A program made the translations under genes and the position numbers. Of a DNA stretch of 64,000 nt, positions 18,943-27,667 are shown in pieces (position 1 is the stretch's first letter; every line of letters begins with the position of its first letter). This DNA is from Pigmentibacter sp. JX0631 (GTDB lineage Bacteria > Bdellovibrionota_B > Oligoflexia > Silvanigrellales > Silvanigrellaceae), in assembly GCF_029873255.1 (NCBI RefSeq), contig NZ_CP123622.1, forward strand, positions 3,509,001 to 3,573,000, written 5' to 3'. Under the pieces are notes generated by a model. The model saw nothing but the letters and a program-made list of their open reading frames with translations, was not told the DNA's origin and ran no database searches.

Positions 18943-19656
18943 ATGTCTTCTTATCAATTTGATTTCTCTATTCTACTAACAGAAAAATATACGAATATGT
19001 TAGTAAGTGGACTTGTCACAACAATTGAACTATCTGTCATTTCATGTGTACTTGCGTTTTTTCTAGGGTTAAATTTAGCAGTAATGCGTCTAGCACATTT
19101 TAGTCCTATAAGAATATTTGCTCAATGTTACCTTGAATTTTTTAGAAATACACCTCTCATTGTCCAATTATTTTTTTGGTATTTTGGTTCTTATCAAGTA
19201 TTACCAACCGTTGTTAACGATTGGTTAAATACTATGAATTTTGAATTTGCAGCAGCTGTTATAGCTCTAACATTTTATACTTCTGCTTTTATTGCTGAAG
19301 ATATTCGATCAGGAATTTCATCAATTCCAAAGGAACAAATGGAAGCAGCAAGAAGTAGTGGTTTTTCATATGTAAGATCTATGCATTATATAATTCTTCC
19401 TCAAGCTGTACGTTTAACAATTCCTCCATTGATAAATCAATTTTTAAATCTGGCAAAAAATTCATCTATGGCAATGGTTATTGGTGTTGCAGAAATTACT
19501 TACCAAGCGAGACAAATTGAAAGTCAATCATTTAAAAGTTTTGAAGCCTTTTTTGCTGCTACTTTAATTTATGTATGTTTTTCCTTTGTCATTTCTGGAA
19601 TAATTACAATTTATGACAAAAAAGTTCTAAACCCAATAGGCAAAGGAACTGTTTGA
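18943..19656 (+). CDS. Polar amino-acid ABC transporter, permease 1
   Basis: A 237-residue inner-membrane permease of the HisM/GltJ type with about five membrane spans. The coupling-helix motif that contacts the ATPase reads EQMEAARSSGFSYVRSMHYIILPQAVR, the hallmark of the polar amino-acid permease family. The N-terminal LLTEKYTNMLVSGLVTTIELSVIS also fits. It precedes a second permease by one base, so the two presumably form a heterodimeric channel. Ribosome site AGGA. Confidence 0.93.
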   Translation: MSSYQFDFSILLTEKYTNMLVSGLVTTIELSVISCVLAFFLGLNLAVMRLAHFSPIRIFAQCYLEFFRNTPLIVQLFFWYFGSYQVLPTVVNDWLNTMNFEFAAAVIALTFYTSAFIAEDIRSGISSIPKEQMEAARSSGFSYVRSMHYIILPQAVRLTIPPLINQFLNLAKNSSMAMVIGVAEITYQARQIESQSFKSFEAFFAATLIYVCFSFVISGIITIYDKKVLNPIGKGTV

Positions 19657-19657
19657 T

Positions 19658-20359
19658 ATGGAAAGTATCTTTGATCTCAGCGTATTACATAATAATTTTT
19701 TACAATTAATGATTGGACGCTATCCAAATGGACCTTTAGGAGGTTTGGCACTTACTATTATTCTTGCTTTTATTTCTGTTTCTTTTTCAATTATTGGTGG
19801 ATTAATTTTGGGATTACTTTGTATATCAAGAAGTTCTTTCATAAGAACCCCAGTTTCTTTTATTGTCAATTTAATCAGAGCAATGCCTTTATTGATGGTA
19901 ATTTTTTGGATGTTTTTTTTGTTACCTATTTTAACTGGCGGAAAATTTCCTGAGAATGGAACAGTTATTTGCGCACTAACTATTTTTACATCATGTTATA
20001 TTTCACAAATTGTGAAAGCAGGAATAGCAAGTATACCTAAAGGCCAAACAGAAGCTTCTATGTCAAGCGGAATGACTTATTGGCAAACCATGCGGTACGT
20101 TGTTCTACCTCAAGGCCTAAGGAATATGATTCCCTCATTTGTAAACCAATTTGTTTCTTTAATAAAAGATACTTCTCTTGGCTATATTGTTGGAGTTTCA
20201 GAACTAACCCAAGTTGCACAACAAATAAACAATAGAACACAAAACTATGCAGCTGAAATATTTATTTTTCTTGCAATTATTTATTTTATAATTTGTTTTG
20301 CATTCACAAGTCTAAGCAGATGGCTCGAAAAAGCATTAGCTTGGAAAAAGTCAATCTAA
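19658..20359 (+). CDS. Polar amino-acid ABC transporter, permease 2
   Basis: A 233-residue partner permease (HisQ/GltK type). It has GGLALTIILAFISVSFSIIGG in the first spans and the coupling motif GQTEASMSSGMTYWQTMRYVVLPQGLRNMIPS. It is translationally coupled to permease 1. It ends only 7 bases from the convergent dapD stop, so the two operons have little room for separate terminators and none is evident. Confidence 0.93.
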   Translation: MESIFDLSVLHNNFLQLMIGRYPNGPLGGLALTIILAFISVSFSIIGGLILGLLCISRSSFIRTPVSFIVNLIRAMPLLMVIFWMFFLLPILTGGKFPENGTVICALTIFTSCYISQIVKAGIASIPKGQTEASMSSGMTYWQTMRYVVLPQGLRNMIPSFVNQFVSLIKDTSLGYIVGVSELTQVAQQINNRTQNYAAEIFIFLAIIYFIICFAFTSLSRWLEKALAWKKSI

Positions 20360-20366
20360 ATAACTA

Positions 20367-21293
20367 TTAAATTGGTATTCCAGTTTCACGTAAAATATTA
20401 TTTAAACTTAATTTTGAATCACTTTTTGCACTTCGATAAGCAATAATATATGCACATTGAATTGGAACATCTCCACCAGGAAATGATTTTACTCTCGTAC
20501 CTGCAACAACAACAGCGTTAGGAGGAACAAAACCTCGGTATTCTTTTTTGTCCGAAGTAGTAACATCATAAATTGGAGTTGAAGAAGTTAATGACACATT
20601 TGCTGCTAAAACAGCGCCTTCACTAACAATAGTTCCTTCAACCACTATCACTCTACTGCCTAGAAATGCATTGTCGCCAATCATTACAGGTTTGGCATTT
20701 TCCGGCTCAAGAACGCCACCAATGCCAACACCTCCGGCAACATGAACATTTTTACCAACTTGTGCACAACTGCCGGCCGTAGCCCAAGTATCAATCATTG
20801 TTCCAAGTCCTACCCAAGCGCCTATATTCACAAAACTTGGCATTAATATTGCACCTTTAGATACATAAGCTCCTTCACGTACTATCGAGCCATAAACAGC
20901 TCTGACACCAAAATTAGCTAGATCTTTTCTCACATCAAGTTTGTCGTGATAACCCAAAACTCCTGCATGGACTCTTTCTTGTCCTAATACTTTTGAATTT
21001 CCTTCTAACTCCCATTTAAAACTTTCAACCGTTCTAATTTTCATAGCTAATAAGATAGATTGCTTAACCCAAGGATGAACTTCCCATTCACTAAGTTCTC
21101 GCATTTCAACTTCACCGCAATTTGGTCCCTCCCCTTTTGGAGATGCAACTCTCAATGTTCCATTTTCTAAGTAACGAAGACACTGATAAATAATTTCTTG
21201 TGAAGATTTTCTTTGTAAAAGGTCATTATCATTTACAAGTGTCTTAATACTAGTTTCGAGTTCTTCTAATTCTTGATATGTTAATGTTATCAT
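20367..21293 (-). CDS. dapD: 2,3,4,5-tetrahydropyridine-2,6-dicarboxylate N-succinyltransferase
   Basis: This enzyme transfers succinyl from succinyl-CoA to tetrahydrodipicolinate in the succinylase branch of the diaminopimelate/lysine pathway. The 308-residue product has the N-terminal helical domain, then the hexapeptide left-handed beta-helix (VYGSIVREGAYVSKGAILMP, NIGAWVGLGTMIDTWATAGSCAQVG, HVAGGVGIGGVLEP, IGDNAFLGSRVIVVEG) and the C-terminal strand region. GTMIDTWATAGSCAQ is diagnostic for DapD. The length is slightly above the ~275 of enterobacterial DapD, through a longer C-terminal tail. Its ATG overlaps the end of the upstream aminotransferase, so they are coupled. A GGAGA ribosome site lies inside that gene. 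Confidence 0.93.
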   Translation of the reverse strand: MITLTYQELEELETSIKTLVNDNDLLQRKSSQEIIYQCLRYLENGTLRVASPKGEGPNCGEVEMRELSEWEVHPWVKQSILLAMKIRTVESFKWELEGNSKVLGQERVHAGVLGYHDKLDVRKDLANFGVRAVYGSIVREGAYVSKGAILMPSFVNIGAWVGLGTMIDTWATAGSCAQVGKNVHVAGGVGIGGVLEPENAKPVMIGDNAFLGSRVIVVEGTIVSEGAVLAANVSLTSSTPIYDVTTSDKKEYRGFVPPNAVVVAGTRVKSFPGGDVPIQCAYIIAYRSAKSDSKLSLNNILRETGIPI

Positions 21294-22492
21294 AATTTAA
21301 TGTCTCCAGAATTTATTTTTGTTTGCCATATATTTAAACATTCAGAAATTTTATTAACAGTTGGGACTAAAGCCATTCTAAAATTTCTGTTACACGATTC
21401 ACCAAAAACAGACCCCGGTGTTAGCATAATACCTGTAGTTTCCAAAATTTTATTAACAAATTCAAAATCAGATTGATAAGAATTAGGAACATTACCCCAC
21501 ACATAAAAAGTCGCACAACTAGGTAACACTGAAATATTATTTGCCTTAAAAAAAGCATCGACTAATTCTCTTTTTTTCGCAAATATCTTGTTTCTTTCTT
21601 TCACATGAGTTGTATCAGACCAGGCAGAAATTGCTGCTTTTTGAATAAAATCAGGAGTTCCTAATCCAACATTTAAACGATATTTTGCATATAATGTTAA
21701 TAATTCAGAGTCTCCAGCAACAAATCCAGATCGATATCCAGTCATACCACTACGTTTACTAAGTGAAAAAAAACAAATTACATTTTTAAAGTTTTGTTTA
21801 CTAGATATTTCTAAAAAAGAATTAGGACTTTCGTTTCCTTCATAATACATATCTATATAACATTCATCTGATAAAATTATAATATCATGTTCACAAGCCC
21901 ACTCATATATTTTTTCCATTTGATTTTTTTTAATGACAGCACCTGTTGGATTATGTGGATAACATAACCATATTGCCGCAATTTGTTTTGTTAATTCAGA
22001 TGGTACTTCACCTGGATCGAAAATATAATTTTTATCCGTCTTCAACGGATTAACATAAGGAATTCCACCAGCTAAAACAGTTCCAGCTTTGTACACAGGA
22101 TATCCAGGCTCAGGACTTATAATCATTCTTCTAGCAGAAGATGAATTTAAAAGCACATGTGGAATATGAAATATTGCTTCTTTACTACCATTTGAAGAAA
22201 TTATTTGGTTTTGCGCGTTTATGTCTATTGATAATCTAGTTTTTATCCATCTTGCACAAGTTTGTCTTAATTGCAAAGAACCTACATTTTGTGGGTATTG
22301 GCTCACTGAATCAATATTTTCTATTAAAGCTTTTTTGATAAAATCAGGAGTTGGTTCTTTCGGATCACCTAAAGTGAAATCAAAAACTTCAATATTTTGA
22401 GCTTCTAATTTACTTTTTATTTCATCATTTTTTGTTAAACCAAAAGGTCTCAATGCTAACAACCAGGAGTTCAATTCATCTAACTTTGTCAT
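21290..22492 (-). CDS. dapC: Succinyldiaminopimelate aminotransferase-like PLP enzyme
   Basis: A class I/II PLP aminotransferase of 400 residues: FTLGDPKEPTP near the N-terminus, SSNGSKEAIFHIPHVLL, CYPHNPTGAV, ILSDECYIDMY with the PLP-contacting Asp/Tyr, and SLSKRSGMTGYRSGFVAG containing the Schiff-base Lys. Overlap with dapD places it at the next pathway step (N-succinyl-2-amino-6-ketopimelate to N-succinyl-diaminopimelate), so DapC is the best call; a general aspartate/tyrosine-type aminotransferase remains possible. I set the start at the ATG at 22492, preceded by GAGGTG. The frame extends 10 codons further to 22522 but without a ribosome site. Confidence 0.83.
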   Translation of the reverse strand: MTKLDELNSWLLALRPFGLTKNDEIKSKLEAQNIEVFDFTLGDPKEPTPDFIKKALIENIDSVSQYPQNVGSLQLRQTCARWIKTRLSIDINAQNQIISSNGSKEAIFHIPHVLLNSSSARRMIISPEPGYPVYKAGTVLAGGIPYVNPLKTDKNYIFDPGEVPSELTKQIAAIWLCYPHNPTGAVIKKNQMEKIYEWACEHDIIILSDECYIDMYYEGNESPNSFLEISSKQNFKNVICFFSLSKRSGMTGYRSGFVAGDSELLTLYAKYRLNVGLGTPDFIQKAAISAWSDTTHVKERNKIFAKKRELVDAFFKANNISVLPSCATFYVWGNVPNSYQSDFEFVNKILETTGIMLTPGSVFGESCNRNFRMALVPTVNKISECLNIWQTKINSGDIKL

Positions 22493-22564
22493 ACACACCT
22501 CGTACAAAAAATTTAAGTACAAAGTTGTATAACTTTTTGCAGTCTTAACAGCAAGAGTGTGTTA

Positions 22565-23065
22565 TTAACTCGCTGCTTTTTTCTTTGGATGTAAGTTGCT
22601 AAGAAAAAAAAGATAACTATCTGGATTGTGATCAAATTCCAAACGATTTTTGCAATTTGGGCAAAATCGTTCAGGACCATCTTCATATTTTTTTAATCCT
22701 GGTTGTATATCAAAACCTACTACTAAATTAAAAATATGAGTTGTATTATCATTTTCACAAACGTAACGTGCATCAAATGATTCTACATAAGATTTTTTAT
22801 TTATAAATTCTGGAACCATTGATAGTTGATCTACCACAGGAAATGAACAATTTATATAATGTAGTTCAACATCTTTTAATTTATCAAGAGCTAAAACCCA
22901 TTTTCTAACACCACTACTGTTAATTCTATGTACTCCCTTTAAATCTAAAAAAAGTACCTCGTGATGTTTTTTATATAACTCACTAAAATCAGCATTTTCA
23001 TCTACCATTCCTGATATTCTAACGTAGTCATCTTTTTCCCAATCAAAAGACAAAATATTCGTCAT
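22565..23065 (-). CDS. STAS-domain protein with C-terminal zinc-ribbon-like tail
   Basis: The first ~100 residues fit a STAS (anti-anti-sigma-like) domain: LFLDLKGVHRINSSGVRKWVLAL has the strand-loop-helix with the Ser-Ser pair where SpoIIAA-like proteins are phosphorylated. The C-terminal part has CPNCKNRLEFD (C135, C138) and an upstream C103, suggesting an incomplete or composite zinc knuckle. STAS proteins usually act as phosphorylation-controlled switches with a GHKL kinase. A GHKL-like protein is encoded at 37124-38092, but not next to this gene. Its ATG overlaps the upstream stop (ATGA), so it is coupled to the 100-residue gene. Confidence 0.7.
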   Translation of the reverse strand: MTNILSFDWEKDDYVRISGMVDENADFSELYKKHHEVLFLDLKGVHRINSSGVRKWVLALDKLKDVELHYINCSFPVVDQLSMVPEFINKKSYVESFDARYVCENDNTTHIFNLVVGFDIQPGLKKYEDGPERFCPNCKNRLEFDHNPDSYLFFLSNLHPKKKAAS

Positions 23066-23364
23066 GCAGGTTCACCTGTAATACAATTAGAATTCATTCG
23101 CTCTATGATATGCGCACAAAACTTCGCAAGTTCTTCTGGCTTATCACAACAAGAAATTAAGGTACCTAGTCTATGTGATAGAATAGTAGCAATTTCATCG
23201 GGTGGCAAAGAATCATTCATGACACCTTTTTTTATTAAATCATCAATTTCCATAGAAAGACGCCATAATCTTACTGTTTCTCCATCAGGAGCTTTAAGCT
23301 TTGAATTTTGTTTAGATTTTTCTTTTTGTTCTCTTTTTTTAGATAGTTGCACAATGCTTCCCAT
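23062..23364 (-). CDS. Hypothetical protein, 100 residues
   Basis: The N-terminal 30 residues are highly basic (KKREQKEKSKQNSKLKAPDG) and the rest is predicted helical (RLWRLSMEIDDLIKKGVMND, PPDEIATILSHRLGTLISCCDK). There is no signal peptide or membrane segment, so it is probably cytoplasmic. A GGGAG ribosome site, a 4-base overlap with the STAS gene and a 28-base gap to the TPR-like gene upstream make it a real operon member. It may be the partner of the STAS protein. I do not recognise a family. Confidence 0.65.
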   Translation of the reverse strand: MGSIVQLSKKREQKEKSKQNSKLKAPDGETVRLWRLSMEIDDLIKKGVMNDSLPPDEIATILSHRLGTLISCCDKPEELAKFCAHIIERMNSNCITGEPA

Positions 23365-23392
23365 GTCATCTCCCTAAATTGCTAGGTTTCTC

Positions 23393-26167
23393 TCACCATA
23401 ATAACTTATCGGCTTCATCTGGCATATTCTTTTTGAACCATAAGTCTGCGGCATCTTTGACGAGGGGTACTTTTGCTTCTTTTCTTAACTTTCGATATAT
23501 TTCGATCACTTCTTTATCCTGCTTCCCTCTATTTTTCTCAATCCTTTGAACATATTGTAGCCATTCTTCACTAGCATCTGCTAATCCTTTATTTTGTAAA
23601 TATGGGTATAAAATTTTTTCATCAAAAGTACTATCAGGGTTTTTTAGAAAATATGTAAAAATTGCTTTCGCAAACCCTTTTTCACAGGGTAAATTTTTCT
23701 CATTTTTTTTGTCGCTTAAAAGGATTATCCATTCTTTACTTGCCTTTAAATCTAAAATTTGAAGCCATTTTTCTTTATTGAAACTAGGAGAAGATCTTAA
23801 CATCCATGCACAAAATGTTGTTGAAGAAAAAATTTGTTTTGGCTCTTTAAATAAATCTTGAGAAACTGCTGTACTTAGTAGATTATTCGAAGACTTTGAA
23901 GATAATAAATCGAATTTTATGAGCTCTCTTAACGTTAATAATGACCAAAATTCTTTATTTAAAATAAAATCAAATTGAGCTCTTTCAACTTTAGCTAAGT
24001 CTTCTTTCCAACTTTCATTTGATTTTTTTAAGCTATCATAGGCTCTTAGGGCATTATCTACAGAAGGATTGAACATCATTCGATAAAATTCAGAATGCAA
24101 GGGATCTCCATCACTTCCTACCTCAGATTTTCGCATTTCATTCCAAATTGGAAAATCCTTCACAAAAGCGCTACATCTTAAAACTTTTAGCTTTTCTTCT
24201 TTTTCCCACTTTAATCCTTTGACATAATGATGATTATTTTTCTCAAGAGATTGAATAGCTTCTTTATTTTTTTTGAAGTAGTCAAGAAGCTCAAAACAGG
24301 CATTTTCGGTTGCTAAAAATGTTCCAACAGAAAGCTCTAACTCTTTTAATCTACTATTAAAAAGACCTAAAAATTCACTATCTGGAAATTCTTTCGCATA
24401 ATTATCTATTGCCTTCTTTTGTTTTAAAGATTTCTCTACGACATTGTTTTTACTATCTATTTCTGCATCTGCTTGAAGATTGTCCAAATCAACTTTTAAA
24501 AGACAAGCCTTAGCTTGCTTTTTTAGCAAATCTCTCGCATCTTTAATTTTCTCCTGGACTTTTGCATATTCAACCATTCTAGCCCGTTTACTTAAAGAAT
24601 TTTCGTATAAACAAAAAAGTCTAACTTGTGCATCAGCCGAAACAGGATGTTTATTAAATTTTCGTAAAAGCATTTCATATTTATTTTTGGCCTTGTCACT
24701 TTCACCTTGTCTTTCAGCAATCTCAGCCAGTCTTAAATATGCCCAAGGACCATATTCAGGATCTCCAATAAGGGATGTAAATCTTTCAAATCCTTTTTTT
24801 GCGATATCATAATAACCCAACCAATAAGCAGTTTCAGCTCCATAAAAAAGTGAACTTGGAACTTTCAGAGCAAAAGGTTTTGATATTAATTCCGCCCAGG
24901 AATATGATCTTCTAGCCCATCTTAATAAATCTAAATCAAAATAGGCGTTGGCAGATAAGGTAAAAAGTAACGAAGAAATTTCAGGATGTCCCTTTTTTAA
25001 AATTCCGGCTGCGATGTATTCAAGAGCTTTGCCAGGATCTTTTGCTTTTAACATAGCAGATGTTCTAAATAAATCTGAGGCTACTAAAAAATCAGTATTA
25101 TTTTTAGGAGATATATATATTTCTCTAGTTACCAATGGTCTATCAAAGATTTCTATTGGTGAACCTTCTGGCATTTTTGGATAAACAAAATAATCAAAAT
25201 ATTTTTCTAATTTTAAGGCTGAATTAAATGCCCTTTGCCACAGAAGAATTCCTTGATTCATAGCCATAGTATTCGCATAAACAATAGGCATAACTGTCTG
25301 AATCCACAAAAGTGGATCCAAATGTTCCGGAATAAATGTTACTGTAGTTTTTTTTGAACTAATTTTAGTAGAAACTTTGAAAAAAACTGGATTTTCAAAT
25401 GCGTGTTTGTAAACATTTTCAATTACCTTAGTTTTTTCTTTAGGCAAGTATAGTGAATCATCTATTTGGTTTGCGACATACGCAAAAATGGCTCTCGCCA
25501 TTGCATAGTGATCCCCTTCAGTAAATTCTTGAGGAGAAGGAGGAATCGTTTTTGCATTCCAAATATGTACGTCTTTTACTTCATTTGTAGCTAAATAAAG
25601 AAAAAGAAAGCCATGCAATATGTTTACTTGAATTCGTGTTAACGAATTTATTGGAACATTATCTTTTGCTAGATCCATTTGCAGAAAAAACATACAGTCA
25701 TATGCTTTTTGTAACCTTTCTTCTAACCAGAATCCTTGGCAAACATTAAGTCTTGAAATGTATTTGTCATCGCTAAAAAAATATCCAATTACATTTAAAT
25801 TATATGCTGGGAAAAAGATTTGGAGTGGAGGTCTTTTCAATTCTGGAGGAAATCCATGAATTAAAGATTTTTCAGGATCTTTTTTCGATTCAAACCACCC
25901 TTTTGGTAATTCTCCTTTTGTACTGCTGAGAAAATCTGCAATAAAATAAAATGATTGATAAATTTTATTCCGTACGTCATCTGATGACATTTTTTCAAAA
26001 GTTTTCGCAGTCATCTTTTCTATTTTTTTGAGATCATTTTTATTTTCAGGAATGATATCTTCTGGAAGAAAAAGGGTTGGCCATTCTTGAGCAATTACAA
26101 ATTTTGCTGTAAGTAGCAGCTGCAAAATTCCAAGAATGTATAAAAATCTAATTTTTTTGCCGAGCAT
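23393..26167 (-). CDS. Large exported helical-repeat (TPR-like) protein
   Basis: A 924-residue protein with an N-terminal signal peptide (MLGKKIRFLYILGILQLLLTAKFVIA). The middle contains tetratricopeptide-like repeats, for example SSLFYGAETAYWLGYYDIAKKGFERF, PWAYLRLAEIAERQGESDKAKNKYEMLLRKF and HPVSADAQVRLFCLYE, resembling the periplasmic TPR proteins of gliding or flagellated deltaproteobacteria. It has no enzymatic motif. It follows flbD by 65 bases in the same orientation, so a motility or envelope-scaffold role is a reasonable guess and no more. GGAT precedes the ATG. Confidence 0.7.
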   Translation of the reverse strand: MLGKKIRFLYILGILQLLLTAKFVIAQEWPTLFLPEDIIPENKNDLKKIEKMTAKTFEKMSSDDVRNKIYQSFYFIADFLSSTKGELPKGWFESKKDPEKSLIHGFPPELKRPPLQIFFPAYNLNVIGYFFSDDKYISRLNVCQGFWLEERLQKAYDCMFFLQMDLAKDNVPINSLTRIQVNILHGFLFLYLATNEVKDVHIWNAKTIPPSPQEFTEGDHYAMARAIFAYVANQIDDSLYLPKEKTKVIENVYKHAFENPVFFKVSTKISSKKTTVTFIPEHLDPLLWIQTVMPIVYANTMAMNQGILLWQRAFNSALKLEKYFDYFVYPKMPEGSPIEIFDRPLVTREIYISPKNNTDFLVASDLFRTSAMLKAKDPGKALEYIAAGILKKGHPEISSLLFTLSANAYFDLDLLRWARRSYSWAELISKPFALKVPSSLFYGAETAYWLGYYDIAKKGFERFTSLIGDPEYGPWAYLRLAEIAERQGESDKAKNKYEMLLRKFNKHPVSADAQVRLFCLYENSLSKRARMVEYAKVQEKIKDARDLLKKQAKACLLKVDLDNLQADAEIDSKNNVVEKSLKQKKAIDNYAKEFPDSEFLGLFNSRLKELELSVGTFLATENACFELLDYFKKNKEAIQSLEKNNHHYVKGLKWEKEEKLKVLRCSAFVKDFPIWNEMRKSEVGSDGDPLHSEFYRMMFNPSVDNALRAYDSLKKSNESWKEDLAKVERAQFDFILNKEFWSLLTLRELIKFDLLSSKSSNNLLSTAVSQDLFKEPKQIFSSTTFCAWMLRSSPSFNKEKWLQILDLKASKEWIILLSDKKNEKNLPCEKGFAKAIFTYFLKNPDSTFDEKILYPYLQNKGLADASEEWLQYVQRIEKNRGKQDKEVIEIYRKLRKEAKVPLVKDAADLWFKKNMPDEADKLLW

Positions 26168-26232
26168 TAACAGATCCTAATATTATGCTAATGCTTTTCG
26201 GTATTAAATTTGAAATTAAAACTCAGGAAAAT

Positions 26233-26490
26233 TTATGTCTTTTGGGAACTTTTTTCCTCATTCTCGAATTTGGTATTTAGAAAATAATTTTCTGGTGAAG
26301 CAACTGTTAACTGTTGCTCTATTTTCAATTCGACTCTTATTAAGTTTAAAACTTCTTCAATTTTTTCTTTGACTATTATTCTAGCTCCATTCATTACGGT
26401 TATGGTAGTGTCTGGGATGCATTCTATCCATTGAATGTTCATATGATTCAAAAAAATTTCAGTCCCATCTATTCTAGTAAGTTTTATCAC
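26233..26490 (-). CDS. flbD: Flagellar protein FlbD
   Basis: An 85-residue protein of the FlbD family (Pfam: Flagellar FlbD), which in other bacteria sits among flagellar genes next to motA or flgE and is needed for motility. The conserved pattern is MIKLTRIDGTEIFLNHMNIQWIE, then PDTTITVMNGARIIVKE and EEVLNLI. The start is GTG with an unusually strong ribosome site (AAAGGAGGT). The tail after residue ~60 is not conserved. No other flagellar structural gene is adjacent, unlike the usual context. Confidence 0.85.
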   Translation of the reverse strand: MIKLTRIDGTEIFLNHMNIQWIECIPDTTITVMNGARIIVKEKIEEVLNLIRVELKIEQQLTVASPENYFLNTKFENEEKSSQKT

Positions 26491-26897
26491 TAGATACCTC
26501 CTTTTATTTTGGATAACTTCCCTATCATACCAATATATTTAAAATGTATGTTAAACATCCAGCAATTTTTTTTAATATACGCTTTCCATACATCAGTGAG
26601 TAAATTTCAAGAATTAGTCGAATTTTTTGATTTTTTGCAGAAAAAAAAGGAAAAAAATGGTACTTTAAAGCTTCTACTAAAGTACTAATCATATACACTA
26701 TTGAGATTTTTTTAAGATTCAATTTTCTCGGCATTCACGGGAAGTTTTAATTCTTCTTAACAATAGATTTTTTTCTGAAAAAAATCTTATTTCCTTTGCA
26801 TGTTTTATCTTTTTATCATAATTCCAATTTGGAAACGAAGTTCAACTTATTCTCCTATTTCTTTGTTTTTCTTTTCATTTAAGGATTTTTTATACAT
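26491..26897. other. 407-base divergent intergenic region
   Basis: This separates flbD (minus) from yceD (plus) and must contain both promoters. A 69-codon frame at 26525-26734 on the minus strand has no ribosome site and biased low-complexity content, so I do not count it as a gene. I see no clear inverted repeat or RNA motif. Confidence 0.5.
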
Positions 26898-27530
26898 ATG
26901 AAAAAAAACATTTCTCTAAGCATCCCTAAAATTGGCAATGAAGTAACAGTTATTTTTGGGAAGAACGACAAACCACTTGGAAATGTATTGTATTTAGAAG
27001 ATGGCCTAGTTTCAGAAAGTACCATTGGATTTCTAACTGAATTTTCTTTGACTCCAAATTTCCAAGAATACAAAAGCATAACTGGATTCTTAAAAATAGT
27101 AAAAGAACATATGCTTTTTAGAATTTCTGGAGAAATTGAGTTTGAACCTCTTCTCGAATGTGTACGTTCTTTAACTGAATTTAGAAGCAAACTTTCAGCA
27201 CAAATAAATTGCTTTTATACACCGCAATCAGCCCAAGAAAAATCTATTTCAAATACTTTTAAGGGAAGTAATTCGAAAAACGAGCAGGATGAATGGGAAA
27301 TTGGATTAGAAGATCTTGAAACTTATTACTACAATGGAAATATCTTAATATTCGATGAAATGATAATAGATTCATTGTATTGTGCAATTCCTGAATTGCC
27401 TTTATGCCGCGAAAATTGCTTGGGGCTATGCTCTGAATGTGGAGAAGAATTGAATTTAACTGACATAAATGGAAAATTAAGAACAGTTAATCATAAGAAA
27501 AACTGCAGTAATTTTAACAAATTAAATTAG
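26898..27530 (+). CDS. yceD: YceD/DUF177 family protein (23S rRNA accumulation protein)
   Basis: A 210-residue cytoplasmic protein with the DUF177 C-terminal signature: DSLYCAIPELPLCRENCLGLCSECGEELN (a CxxxC-x3-CxxC cluster likely to bind zinc), ending in a second Cys. The family is required for normal accumulation of 23S rRNA/large subunits in E. coli and plants. It is almost always directly upstream of rpmF (L32); here a LysM-like gene follows after 137 bases and no L32-sized frame is visible. The upstream AAGGA is 12-14 bases from the ATG, a long spacing. Confidence 0.8.
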   Translation: MKKNISLSIPKIGNEVTVIFGKNDKPLGNVLYLEDGLVSESTIGFLTEFSLTPNFQEYKSITGFLKIVKEHMLFRISGEIEFEPLLECVRSLTEFRSKLSAQINCFYTPQSAQEKSISNTFKGSNSKNEQDEWEIGLEDLETYYYNGNILIFDEMIIDSLYCAIPELPLCRENCLGLCSECGEELNLTDINGKLRTVNHKKNCSNFNKLN

Positions 27531-27541
27531 CAGGTATCTTT

Positions 27542-27564
27542 AAGATTTTTCAAATCTTTTCTTT
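27542..27564 (+). terminator. Weak hairpin downstream of yceD
   Basis: AAGATTT (27542-27548) pairs with AAATCTT (27552-27558) over a 3-base loop, followed by TTCTTT. The stem has only one G-C pair, so termination would be inefficient. Confidence 0.3.
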
Positions 27565-27667
27565 AAATTCTATAAAATATTAGCTATTTATCTAAATCTA
27601 TTCATTATCTATAAATAATTTTCCGAAAAGAAAATAAGGTTTTCCTTCATTAGAATGAGGGTATTGT

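Noticed and set aside
26525-26734. 69-codon minus-strand frame between flbD and yceD
   Set aside because: No ribosome site, low-complexity Lys/Ile/Phe content expected from AT-rich DNA, no recognisable motif.
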